Below, piece by piece: positions 1-5,974 of a stretch of DNA of 7,145 bases; position 1 is the stretch's first letter; the number at the start of each line of letters is the position of its first letter. The stretch spans positions 1 to 7,145 of the forward strand of contig JAUWTR010000079.1 in the NCBI GenBank assembly GCA_030614645.1, written 5' to 3'. The position numbers were made by a program, and so were the translations under genes. This stretch comes from Candidatus Aminicenantota bacterium. GTDB taxonomy: Bacteria > Acidobacteriota > Aminicenantia > Aminicenantales > Aminicenantaceae. The notes under the pieces were generated by a model. That model was not told the DNA's origin. It saw only the letters and a program-made list of their open reading frames with translations, and ran no database searches.

Positions 1-263
1 TCTTCATAAAAAGCCATATCCTGGGGAACCACTCCCATGATTTTGTTAATTCTTCTGATGTCGGTGTTCAGGTCCATTCCATCAATTAGGATCTTTCCTG
101 TATCGGGCTGCAGCAGGCCGGATATCATGGAGATTGTGGTTGTTTTTCCGGCCCCGTTAGGACCAAGAAAGCCAAATATTTCCCCTTTTTTGACATCGAA
201 TGAGATGTCGTCAACAGCTTTCAGGGTATCAAAGGATTTGGAAAGGTGAGAGATACTCAGCAT
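1..263 (-). CDS. ABC-2 type transporter ATP-binding protein, N-terminal part
   Basis: This is the first 87 codons of an ABC ATPase; the rest lies beyond the left edge. Reading leftward from ATG at 263-261, the protein begins MLSISHLSKSFDTLKAVDDI. It has a perfect Walker A motif (GPNGAGKTT, about residues 34-42) and a Q-loop (VVPQD, about 78-82). The D/GEIFGFLGPNGAGKTTT arrangement is typical of the CcmA/NatA-like ATPases that drive ABC-2 exporters by ATP hydrolysis at the inner face of the membrane. A strong ribosome binding site, GGAGGAG (276-270), lies 6 bases before the ATG and fixes the start. The gene begins 64 bases after the sppA stop in the same direction, with no terminator visible between them, so co-transcription with sppA is likely. 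The signature motif, Walker B and H-loop are outside the window. The substrate cannot be inferred; a permease gene would be expected further left. Confidence 0.93.
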   Translation of the reverse strand, partial: MLSISHLSKSFDTLKAVDDISFDVKKGEIFGFLGPNGAGKTTTISMISGLLQPDTGKILIDGMDLNTDIRRINKIMGVVPQDMAFYE

Positions 264-269
264 AATATA

Positions 270-276
270 CTCCTCC
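270..276 (-). promoter_or_regulatory. Shine-Dalgarno site of the partial ABC ATPase
   Basis: On the minus strand this reads GGAGGAG, 6 bases before the ATG at 263. It is close to the ideal anti-16S complement and decides the start codon of the truncated ATPase gene. The rest of the 264-327 gap between this gene and sppA shows no hairpin with a T-run and no convincing promoter. Confidence 0.7.
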
Positions 277-327
277 AGAGAGTTCAGAACGGTTTTCCCA
301 TTCTCTATTCTCTCTTATTACTCCAAA

Positions 328-2040
328 CTATTCAGTTGTAAGCCAGAAAGGCATTAGAGCCCAGGGAGCTTCGTTTTCTAAAAGCTTAAAAGTCATAAGG
401 ATCTTTTCCACTTTATTACTGATATTAAGCTTTAAACCAATAATTCTTTTTGCAAAGAGTTTGTCCATAAGAGAGATCTTTTTCGGTCTTACCACGAATT
501 TCACCGGCTCTTCCTCTGGGATACCGGCCAGCTCTTTAGCTAATTCTACCGCCCTTGTCAATCCTCCCAGCTCGTCTATCAGGCCAAGTTCTTTTGCCTG
601 ACTCCCTGTCCATACACGTCCTTTCCCTATTTTGTTGACTTCTTCTTTTGACATGTTTCGCCCTTCAGCGACCTTGGATACAAACCTGTCATAGGTCCAG
701 AGAATTTCTTCTTTTAAAAGGCGTCTTTCGTCAGGGGTTGCTTTTCGGAAGGTAGAAAACATGTCAGCCCGTTTTCCGAATAGGATTTTCTCGGAAGTAA
801 TGCCCAATTTTTCATAGAGCTTTACCATATTGAATTTGGCAAAGATCACACCGATCGAGCCGGTCAGTGTTTGCGGCTGAGCGATAATTTTATGGGCTGC
901 CATTGACACCTGATATCCTCCAGAACCGGCCATATCAGACATGGAGACTATAAAAGGTTTTTCTTTTTTAGCTAAGCAAACTTCCCGCCAGATAGTATCA
1001 GAAGCGACGACCGAGCCTCCCGGGCTGTCTACCCGAAAAATAATAGCAGCGATGGAATCGTCTTTTCTGGCTTTTCTTATCCAGCTGGCCATGGTCCGGC
1101 TTCCCATAAACTCATAAAAACCATCTCCGGTGATAATAGCGCCCATTCCGTAGATCAGGGCGATTTTTTTGCCTCGGTTCAGTCCTAAAGAAGCAGCGGA
1201 TGTTTTTAAGTATTGGGTGTGGCTCATTTTGTACATCATTGTTTTGCCATCAAGGAGAAGCTCATTGAATTGATCTTCATAGAGAAGCTCATCCACCAGG
1301 CCGGCCTCTTTAGCTTTTTTCCCCTGAAAAAAACCATGGTCAAGGATAGCTTTAAATTCATCTTCGCTTTTTCCTCTTGCTTTAGACGCTTGCCGGATAT
1401 AATGGGAAAAAAGGTTTCCATATAGAGACTCCAGCATTTCCCTGTGGGCTGGGGATAATTTGTCTTCTATAAACATGTTATATGCAGTCTTATATTCTTC
1501 GACATGTTCGACTTCAGCTTCGATCCCGAGTTTATCCAGTGCTTTTTTAACAAAAGGCACATATCCGCCGATCCCGTTTATTACCAGAATCCCTTCCGGG
1601 TGGAGGATGATCTTGTCGCAGGCGGTTGCCAGGTAGTACTCTTTGTCAAAGTCAAGAGCTTCGTCAATATAAGCGTAGACCTTTTTGCCGCTTTTTCTAA
1701 AATCAAGTACCAGGTCTCTTATTTCTTGAACTTTTGCCCAGTCGCACAGCATGGGGCCGAGGCGCAGTACGATCATATCTACTCGCTGGTCTATTTTTGC
1801 TTTTTGAAAATTTGTCCAGATGTCATACATGGATAAGGGAGATCTCCCTGTAAATAGAGTGCTTAGCAGGTCAGGGTTGGCTTTTTCCTGTATCTCCCCG
1901 GAAAGAAATAGCTCCAGATAGGTATGAGATTTTACAGCTGGGGGTCTTGCGAATTGAAAATATACAAAAGACGCTGTAGTTATTATTACTAAAACAAAAA
2001 ATATTAGAAATATTATGAGAACATAGGAACGCTTTTTCAT
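328..2040 (-). CDS. sppA: Signal peptide peptidase SppA, two-domain (67 kDa) type
   Basis: This is a membrane-bound serine protease that degrades signal peptides left in the membrane after cleavage by signal peptidase. The 570 residues match the long, internally duplicated form (E. coli SppA is about 618). Residues 1-5 are basic (MKKRS), followed by one hydrophobic anchor at about 6-28, which should leave the body outside the cytoplasm. The N-terminal S49 repeat holds the general-base lysine, Lys184, in EEYKTAYNMF (E. coli Lys209 equivalent). The C-terminal repeat holds RVDSPGGS (336-343) and the nucleophile Ser373 in MAGSGGYQ (E. coli Ser409 equivalent), then TLTGSIGV (391-398) and GRVWTGSQA (474-482). 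The catalytic dyad is therefore split between the two repeats, as in the known structure. The ATG at 2040 has GGAGG at 2052-2048, 7 bases upstream, and the stop is TAG (330-328). The frame is intact. The gene is divergent from the NatA-like gene and likely co-transcribed with the ABC ATPase downstream. Confidence 0.95.
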   Translation of the reverse strand: MKKRSYVLIIFLIFFVLVIITTASFVYFQFARPPAVKSHTYLELFLSGEIQEKANPDLLSTLFTGRSPLSMYDIWTNFQKAKIDQRVDMIVLRLGPMLCDWAKVQEIRDLVLDFRKSGKKVYAYIDEALDFDKEYYLATACDKIILHPEGILVINGIGGYVPFVKKALDKLGIEAEVEHVEEYKTAYNMFIEDKLSPAHREMLESLYGNLFSHYIRQASKARGKSEDEFKAILDHGFFQGKKAKEAGLVDELLYEDQFNELLLDGKTMMYKMSHTQYLKTSAASLGLNRGKKIALIYGMGAIITGDGFYEFMGSRTMASWIRKARKDDSIAAIIFRVDSPGGSVVASDTIWREVCLAKKEKPFIVSMSDMAGSGGYQVSMAAHKIIAQPQTLTGSIGVIFAKFNMVKLYEKLGITSEKILFGKRADMFSTFRKATPDERRLLKEEILWTYDRFVSKVAEGRNMSKEEVNKIGKGRVWTGSQAKELGLIDELGGLTRAVELAKELAGIPEEEPVKFVVRPKKISLMDKLFAKRIIGLKLNISNKVEKILMTFKLLENEAPWALMPFWLTTE

Positions 2041-2055
2041 GTTTTTTCCTCCAAC

Positions 2056-2072
2056 ATGAATAATTCAGGGTA
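2056..2072. repeat. 17-bp motif copy 1, with palindromic core, upstream of sppA
   Basis: The sequence is ATGAATAATTCAGGGTA. It contains the palindrome TGAAT-A-ATTCA (2057-2067). It matches copy 2 at 2345-2361 in 16 of 17 bases, in the same orientation. It lies 15 bases upstream of the sppA ATG, just before the sppA ribosome binding site on the minus strand. A regulator-binding site is possible; the matching bases outside the palindrome would also fit a local duplication. Confidence 0.45.
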
Positions 2073-2079
2073 CATATGT

Positions 2080-2107
2080 AATATAACAAAAAACTTTGAT
2101 TTATTAA
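2080..2107 (-). promoter_or_regulatory. Possible sigma-70-like promoter for sppA
   Basis: On the minus strand there is a -10-like TATATT (2085-2080), 5 of 6 to consensus. A poor -35-like TTAATA (2107-2102), 4 of 6, lies 16 bases upstream. The predicted transcript would start near 2073 and give a leader of about 33 bases containing the palindromic repeat at 2056-2072 and the sppA ribosome binding site. The region is AT-rich, so chance matches are common. This is an inference from position and consensus only. Confidence 0.25.
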
Positions 2108-2110
2108 ACT

Positions 2111-2127
2111 GTGAATAATTAAGGCTG
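2111..2127. repeat. 17-bp motif copy 3, degenerate
   Basis: The sequence is GTGAATAATTAAGGCTG, which matches copy 1 at 13 of 17 positions, including an unbroken TGAATAATT. The right half of the palindrome is damaged (TTAA for TTCA). It abuts the left end of the 17-bp inverted repeat at 2127. It may be a weak operator or a chance AT-rich match. Confidence 0.25.
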
Positions 2128-2143
2128 GCATGGACACTGGTAA
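2127..2143 (+). repeat. Left arm of the 17-bp inverted repeat
   Basis: The arm reads GGCATGGACACTGGTAA and pairs perfectly with 2265-2281. The bases TAAGGC just outside (2120-2125) resemble TAAGGC on the reverse strand at the right end, offset by three extra bases. The repeat may therefore once have been longer. Confidence 0.85.
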
Positions 2144-2264
2144 ATCCTGGAGAAAGCCATCCGGAACAACGCGGGCATGGTTTCCCGAGAGAATCTCGAG
2201 GAGAGAGTTGTGAGGACAGGAAGGGAGTTCCCCGCTGGGGGAAATCTCTGTCTTTCGGAGGGAC

Positions 2265-2281
2265 TTACCAGTGTCCATGCC
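2265..2281 (-). repeat. Right arm of the 17-bp inverted repeat
   Basis: On the plus strand the arm reads TTACCAGTGTCCATGCC, the exact reverse complement of 2127-2143. A run of six T's begins 8 bases beyond it (2289-2294). That gap is too large for a standard intrinsic terminator on the plus strand. Confidence 0.85.
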
Positions 2282-2297
2282 TTACAACTTTTTTCCA

Positions 2298-2326
2298 TTT
2301 ACTATTTCCCAATTTCTAAGTATCAT
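2298..2326 (+). promoter_or_regulatory. Likely sigma-70-type promoter of the natA-like/natB-like operon
   Basis: TTTACT (2298-2303), 4 of 6 to the -35 consensus, is followed by a 17-base spacer and TATCAT (2321-2326), 5 of 6 to the -10 consensus. Transcription would start near 2333 and give a leader of about 49 bases that contains the repeat and hairpin at 2345-2368. It lies outside the inverted-repeat element, between it and the gene. This is a consensus match only. Confidence 0.4.
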
Positions 2327-2344
2327 ACATATCGTCATTTTTTT

Positions 2345-2361
2345 ATGAATAGTTCAGGGTA
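2345..2361. repeat. 17-bp motif copy 2, upstream of the natA-like gene
   Basis: The sequence is ATGAATAGTTCAGGGTA, 16 of 17 identical to copy 1 at 2056-2072. The core TGAATAGTTCA is a palindrome with one mismatched pair. It ends 20 bases before the ATG at 2382 and lies just downstream of the predicted transcription start. This parallels the placement of copy 1 relative to sppA. Confidence 0.45.
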
Positions 2362-2368
2362 ACCTGAA
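2353..2368 (+). promoter_or_regulatory. Small perfect hairpin before the natA-like ribosome binding site
   Basis: TTCAGG (2353-2358) pairs with CCTGAA (2363-2368) across the four-base loop GTAA, which has the stable GNRA form. The stem ends where the weak AAGGA-type ribosome binding site (about 2369-2373) begins, so the hairpin could tune translation initiation or mRNA stability. It overlaps motif copy 2. No T-run follows, so it is not a terminator. Confidence 0.4.
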
Positions 2369-2381
2369 AAGGAAAATAAAC

Positions 2382-3302
2382 ATGAATGCGCTTGAGCTTG
2401 ATAAAGTTACAAAAAATTTTGGCGATTTTTGTGCGGTAAAAGACCTTTCCTTTAATGTCCTTAAAGGCAGTGTTTACGGCCTCCTGGGCCCAAATGGAGC
2501 AGGGAAGACGACTACTATCCGCATGGTTATGAACATTATCATCCCCGATAAAGGTACAATTAATTTTTTAGGCCGGAAAATGGATGAAGAAATGAAAAAA
2601 AGAATAGGTTATCTACCTGAAGACCGCGGCCTTTATCCTAAGATGAAGATCGGTGAACTGCTTTTATTTTTCTCCGAGCTTAAAGGATTGAAAGGAGCTG
2701 AAGCCCGCAGTAGAATAGATCATTGGCTGGGAAGATTTGACCTGGCTGATTGGAAGCTTAAAAAAGCAGAGGAACTTTCCAAGGGAATGCAGCAGAAAGT
2801 CCAGTTTATTGCTACTGTTATCCACCAGCCGGAACTTATTATCCTGGATGAGCCTTTTGCTGGCCTGGACCCTGTTAACACTAAATTACTAAAAGATATT
2901 ATGCTGGAGATGAAGGATAAAGGAGTAACCATCATCTTTTCAACTCACCGGATGGAACAGGTTGAAATGATATGTGATAATATCTGCCTGATTAACAAAG
3001 GCGAGAAAGTGCTGGAGGGGAATCTTAATCGGATAAAAAAGGAATATGGGAAAAATACAATAGTTTTAGATTATGAAGGTGAGGCAAAATATATCAAAGA
3101 TTTTGCAGAGATTGAAAATATTGATGATTACGGCCGTTTCATGGAGGTTAAACTAAAAAAAGGAGGAGATCCCCAGGACCTTCTTCAGTATTTGACCGGA
3201 AAAATCAGAATCAATAAATTCGAGGTCAAAGAGCCGACTTTAAACGCCATATTTATTGCTAAAGTAGGAGAGCAAAATGAGAAAAATTCTGGCGGTAATT
3301 AA
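2382..3302 (+). CDS. NatA-like ABC transporter ATP-binding protein
   Basis: This 306-residue cytoplasmic ATPase powers an ABC-2 exporter. Walker A is GPNGAGKTT (36-44). The Q-loop region reads LPEDRGLYPKM (78-88), with Glu where many ABC proteins have Gln; this is usual in the NatA/YhaQ branch. The signature is LSKGMQQK (132-139), Walker B LIILDEPFAGLDP (152-164) and the H-loop STHRME (187-192). The part from about 215 to the end is the extra C-terminal domain (DUF4162 type) found in NatA-like ATPases. The ATG at 2382 sits 8 bases after a weak AAGGA site, and the first residues, MNALELDKVTKNFG, match a normal ABC N-terminus. The 3' end overlaps the permease gene by 26 bases, so the two are almost certainly translated together and form one transporter. 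Relatives are linked to Na+ or drug efflux, but the substrate here is unknown. Confidence 0.93.
   Translation: MNALELDKVTKNFGDFCAVKDLSFNVLKGSVYGLLGPNGAGKTTTIRMVMNIIIPDKGTINFLGRKMDEEMKKRIGYLPEDRGLYPKMKIGELLLFFSELKGLKGAEARSRIDHWLGRFDLADWKLKKAEELSKGMQQKVQFIATVIHQPELIILDEPFAGLDPVNTKLLKDIMLEMKDKGVTIIFSTHRMEQVEMICDNICLINKGEKVLEGNLNRIKKEYGKNTIVLDYEGEAKYIKDFAEIENIDDYGRFMEVKLKKGGDPQDLLQYLTGKIRINKFEVKEPTLNAIFIAKVGEQNEKNSGGN
3266..3270 (+). promoter_or_regulatory. Ribosome binding site of the permease, inside the ATPase gene
   Basis: AGGAG lies 6 bases before the ATG at 3277, within the last codons of the upstream ATPase. It decides the permease start and makes the 26-base overlap of the two reading frames credible. 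Confidence 0.6.
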
Positions 3303-4551
3303 GCGGGAATATCTACAGATAGTAAAGACCAAAGGGTTTATCATCGGCACGATCCTGGGCCCTGTGCTTATGTCCCTGTTTTTAATCGTTCCTATCCTTA
3401 TGTCAGTAGTCTCTGTGGCTGAACAGGAGAATATAGGAGTAATCGATGCCAGTGGGAAGCTTTTTGCTGAGCTGGATAAAAAGATGGAGCAAAAACTGAA
3501 AGATGGCAGCCGCCGCTATCTGCTGGAAGAATACCGGGTGACAGGAGATATTTCTCGGCTTAAAGAGGCCCTGAATGAAAAAGTGCTGGCCAAGGAGCTT
3601 TCCGCATATCTCTTTCTTCCCGCAGATATTTCAGAGGGGGGAGAGGTGGAATATGTTTCTGAGCATGTTTCGGATTTTGATAAAACCAATAATATCAGAA
3701 ATGCTTTAAACAGTATAATTATAGGAAAGAGGTTAAAGGCCGAGGGGTTAGATCCAAATAAAGTCGGCCAGCTTATGAGCCGGATTAATTTATCCACCAA
3801 GAAAGTCAGTAAACGGGGAGTGGAGGAGGATACCGGGGGGACCTTTATAATATCTTATTTTTTAGTTTTAGTCCTTTATATGACCCTTATTTTTTATGGA
3901 CAGGCGATAATGCGGGGCGTAATTGAAGAAAAAAGCTCACGGGTTGTGGAGATAGTGCTTTCTTCTATACGTCCCTTTCAACTGATGGCGGGAAAGATCA
4001 TTGGTATCGGAGCGGTAGGCCTTACCCAGTATACTATTTGGGGCCTGTTCGGGATAGGATTTACCACGTATGGTGGGGCTTTGATCGCTGATGTTTTCCC
4101 GGCCACCTCCTCATTCAATATGCCCTCTATTCCGGCTTATATCTTTATTTATTTTGTCATATTTTTTATTTTGGGATATTTCCTATTTTCCACTCTATTT
4201 GCAGCTATAGGATCCATGGTGAATACGGAAAAAGAAGCCCAGCAGTTTATGACACCGGTAATAATGATGCTGGTGATCCCTCTTCTGCTTATTATCTTTA
4301 TTATGCGCAGTCCGAACAGCTCGATCTCAGTCATTCTATCTATGATTCCTTTTTTCACTCCTACCTTAATGCTTCTGCGTGTGTGTATTCTGCTCCCGCC
4401 TTTTATTCAGGTCGGCGGGTCGATTGTGCTGATGGCCCTGACTACTCTCTTGATGATCTGGCTTACAGCTAAGATCTACCGGGTCGGCCTTTTAATGTAC
4501 GGCAAGCGTCCCCGCATAAGGGAGATCATAAAGTGGATGCGCTATAAGTAG
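3277..4551 (+). CDS. NatB-like ABC-2 permease
   Basis: This 424-residue integral membrane protein is the channel-forming partner of the ATPase encoded just upstream. The layout is that of the NatB (COG1668-like) family. A short basic N-terminus (MRKILAVIKREYLQIVKTKG) precedes the first membrane segment (about 21-46). A large extracytoplasmic domain follows (about 48-188). A cluster of membrane segments then lies at about 189-212, 240-262, 285-315, 325-344, 350-372 and 378-398, ending in a basic tail. The conserved family stretch GVIEEKSSRVVEIVLSS (214-230), followed by RPFQLMAGK, is present; this is the cytoplasmic loop after the second segment, expected to touch the ATPase. The frame is intact and ends in TAG (4549-4551). 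The transported substrate cannot be read from the sequence. Confidence 0.92.
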   Translation: MRKILAVIKREYLQIVKTKGFIIGTILGPVLMSLFLIVPILMSVVSVAEQENIGVIDASGKLFAELDKKMEQKLKDGSRRYLLEEYRVTGDISRLKEALNEKVLAKELSAYLFLPADISEGGEVEYVSEHVSDFDKTNNIRNALNSIIIGKRLKAEGLDPNKVGQLMSRINLSTKKVSKRGVEEDTGGTFIISYFLVLVLYMTLIFYGQAIMRGVIEEKSSRVVEIVLSSIRPFQLMAGKIIGIGAVGLTQYTIWGLFGIGFTTYGGALIADVFPATSSFNMPSIPAYIFIYFVIFFILGYFLFSTLFAAIGSMVNTEKEAQQFMTPVIMMLVIPLLLIIFIMRSPNSSISVILSMIPFFTPTLMLLRVCILLPPFIQVGGSIVLMALTTLLMIWLTAKIYRVGLLMYGKRPRIREIIKWMRYK

Positions 4552-4590
4552 GCAAGCATATACACTTTCGCACTTTGATTTATGCGTTGC
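4552..4590 (+). repeat. Imperfect hairpin after the permease gene
   Basis: GCAAGCAT (4552-4559) pairs with ATGCGTTGC (4582-4590) with one bulged G across a 22-base loop, immediately after the permease stop. No T-run follows, so it is not a typical intrinsic terminator. It may mark the boundary between the ABC pair and the trk genes, or serve as an mRNA processing or stabilising stem. Confidence 0.25.
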
Positions 4591-4595
4591 TTATG

Positions 4596-4605
4596 GCCTA
4601 TAGGC
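4596..4605. repeat. 10-bp perfect palindrome upstream of trkA
   Basis: GCCTATAGGC equals its own reverse complement. It lies 24 bases before the trkA ATG, between a weak -35-like TTGCTT (4587-4592) and a perfect -10-like TATAAT (4610-4615) spaced 17 bases apart. It could be an operator in a trkA promoter. However, a start about 7 bases after that -10 box would remove the AGAGG ribosome binding site (4616-4620) from the mRNA, which weakens the promoter reading. Confidence 0.3.
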
Positions 4606-4628
4606 TGTATATAATAGAGGACAAAATC

Positions 4629-5969
4629 ATGAATATCCTCATCATAGGAGCTGGAGAGGTCGGATTCCATCTCACCAAGCGGCTGGCAGCTGAAAAACAC
4701 AATATAACGATTATCGAGCAGGATCCCCTCATAGCCCGCCGGGCCGAGGAACAGCTGGATGCCGCTCTTATTATAGGCTCGGGTTCAAGCTACCGGGACC
4801 TGTTAAAGGCCAAGATCAAAGAGACAGACATACTTGCTGCTATCAGCAATTCAGATGAGGTTAATCTTTTGGCCTGTCGTTTTGCGCACAAGCTGAACAT
4901 TCCTTTTAAGATCGCACGTATCAGGAACCCGGAGTTCATCGAACCCGGTTTTTTGCTGACCAGAGAAGAGATGGAGGTCGATCTCCTGATCCACCCTGAA
5001 AAAGAGGCGGCCGATGCGATCATTCGCTTGATCAGACAAAGCAGCGCCACCGATATCATCGAGTTCGCTGACGGGAAGATCCAGATGGTAGGGATACGGC
5101 TGGAGAAAAATACACCCCTGTCGCACAAGACAATTCAGGATATCTGGATGGAATGGGGAAATATCGCTGCCCGGATCGTGGCTATTAAGAGAAAGCAAAA
5201 CACCCTGATTCCCAGGGGGGATGAAATCCTGGTTCCCGGAGATCAGTTCTTCGTCATTTGTGACAAGCAGTTGATACCCAAGATCGTCCAGCTGGCTGGG
5301 AAGGAGAATGTTTCGATCCAGAACATTATGATCCTGGGCGGAGGGCTCATCGGGCAGTATGTAGCCCGGGAATTAGAAGACCAGTTGAACGTCAAGATCA
5401 TCGAGAGCAAATCCGGAAAATCGCAGCATGTTGCGGATATGCTGAAGAAAACTCTGGTCCTCCACGGAGACGGAATGGACATGGACCTGCTAGCTGCAGA
5501 GGGGATCATGGACATGGACTCTTTCATTGCCGTCACAGGGGATGATGAGACCAATATCATCTCGACCTTGATTGCCCGGCACATCAAGGTCCCCCGCACC
5601 ATTGCTCTCGTGAACAAGACCGAGTACATGCCCATCACCCCCACCATCGGCATGGACGCGGTAGTCAGCAAGACCCTGATCACAGTGAACGCCATCACGC
5701 GTTTCATCCGGGAGGCACCTCTGGCGAGTATGGCCAGCATCCCGGGATTGGATGTGGAGATCATAGAGATCATCCCCCAGGCCGGTTCTAAGATCACTAA
5801 AAAGCCCCTGAAGGATTGTCATTTCCCGCGCTATGCCATTTCCGGGGCTATCCGGAGGGGAGACAGTGCTTTGATTCCCGCAGGAGACACTCAAATAAAG
5901 GAGGGAGACCGGGTAGTCGTGATTGCTCTGCCCCGGGCCATTGCCGAGGTGGAGAAGCTCTTTAAATAG
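4629..5969 (+). CDS. trkA: Trk system potassium uptake protein TrkA
   Basis: This is the cytoplasmic peripheral subunit that binds NAD(H) and nucleotides and gates the TrkH channel. With the start at 4629 it has 446 residues, near the usual 450-460. It contains two tandem RCK units: a Rossmann fold at 1-120 with GAGEVG (7-12) and acidic Glu30 at the end of the second strand; a TrkA_C domain at about 140-222; a second Rossmann fold from about 231 with GGGLIG (237-242) and Glu259; and a second TrkA_C domain at about 370-446. An in-frame ATG at 4575 exists upstream, but [12 protein letters not shown] is the normal family N-terminus and AGAGG (4616-4620) lies 8 bases before 4629, so the later start is chosen. 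It is 77 bases after the permease stop and 5 bases before trkH, forming a trkA-trkH operon. Codons are more GC-ending than in the ABC genes. Confidence 0.95.
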   Translation: MNILIIGAGEVGFHLTKRLAAEKHNITIIEQDPLIARRAEEQLDAALIIGSGSSYRDLLKAKIKETDILAAISNSDEVNLLACRFAHKLNIPFKIARIRNPEFIEPGFLLTREEMEVDLLIHPEKEAADAIIRLIRQSSATDIIEFADGKIQMVGIRLEKNTPLSHKTIQDIWMEWGNIAARIVAIKRKQNTLIPRGDEILVPGDQFFVICDKQLIPKIVQLAGKENVSIQNIMILGGGLIGQYVARELEDQLNVKIIESKSGKSQHVADMLKKTLVLHGDGMDMDLLAAEGIMDMDSFIAVTGDDETNIISTLIARHIKVPRTIALVNKTEYMPITPTIGMDAVVSKTLITVNAITRFIREAPLASMASIPGLDVEIIEIIPQAGSKITKKPLKDCHFPRYAISGAIRRGDSALIPAGDTQIKEGDRVVVIALPRAIAEVEKLFK

Positions 5970-5974
5970 TAAAT

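Larger units (their letters stand above)
2127..2281. repeat. 155-bp inverted-repeat element (MITE-like, or structured RNA)
   Basis: GGCATGGACACTGGTAA (2127-2143) is matched perfectly by its reverse complement TTACCAGTGTCCATGCC (2265-2281). The stem can continue inward: TCCT (2145-2148) with GGGA (2260-2263), a symmetric GGA/GGA internal loop, then GAAAG (2152-2156) with CTTTC (2252-2256). The interior offers three more helices: ACAAC (2166-2170) with GTTGT (2207-2211), CGAGA (2186-2190) with TCTCG (2194-2198), and TTCCCC (2228-2233) with GGGGAA (2238-2243). The element is clearly more GC-rich than the AT-rich bases on either side. No convincing gene lies inside it, and I recognise no known riboswitch, 6S, SRP, tmRNA or RNase P core. 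Terminal inverted repeats with no coding capacity suggest a non-autonomous transposable element, but no clear target-site duplication flanks it. The nested helices equally allow a non-coding RNA on either strand. Confidence 0.6.

Noticed and set aside
1871..2278. 135-codon open frame on the minus strand covering the inverted-repeat element and the start of sppA.
   Set aside because: It overlaps sppA in another frame, runs through the palindromic element and the sppA ribosome binding site, and has no recognisable domain.
2127..2281. Known riboswitch, 6S RNA, SRP RNA, tmRNA, group II intron domain V or retron RNA.
   Set aside because: I looked for the hallmark sequences of each by eye and found none, and no reverse transcriptase gene is nearby.
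2265..2294. Intrinsic terminator formed by the inverted repeat and the T-run at 2289-2294.
   Set aside because: The T-run starts 8 bases after the stem, the stem arms are about 120 bases apart, and no gene ends upstream on the plus strand.
4575..4628. Upstream in-frame start for trkA adding 18 residues.
   Set aside because: There is no ribosome binding site before 4575, the extra residues are not typical of the family, and the Rossmann-fold N-terminus and AGAGG site point to 4629.
5243..5797. 184-codon open frame on the minus strand opposite trkA.
   Set aside because: It lies wholly inside a well-supported trkA, its translation shows no recognisable domain, and it has no convincing ribosome binding site. 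It is explained by the codon pattern of the sense gene.
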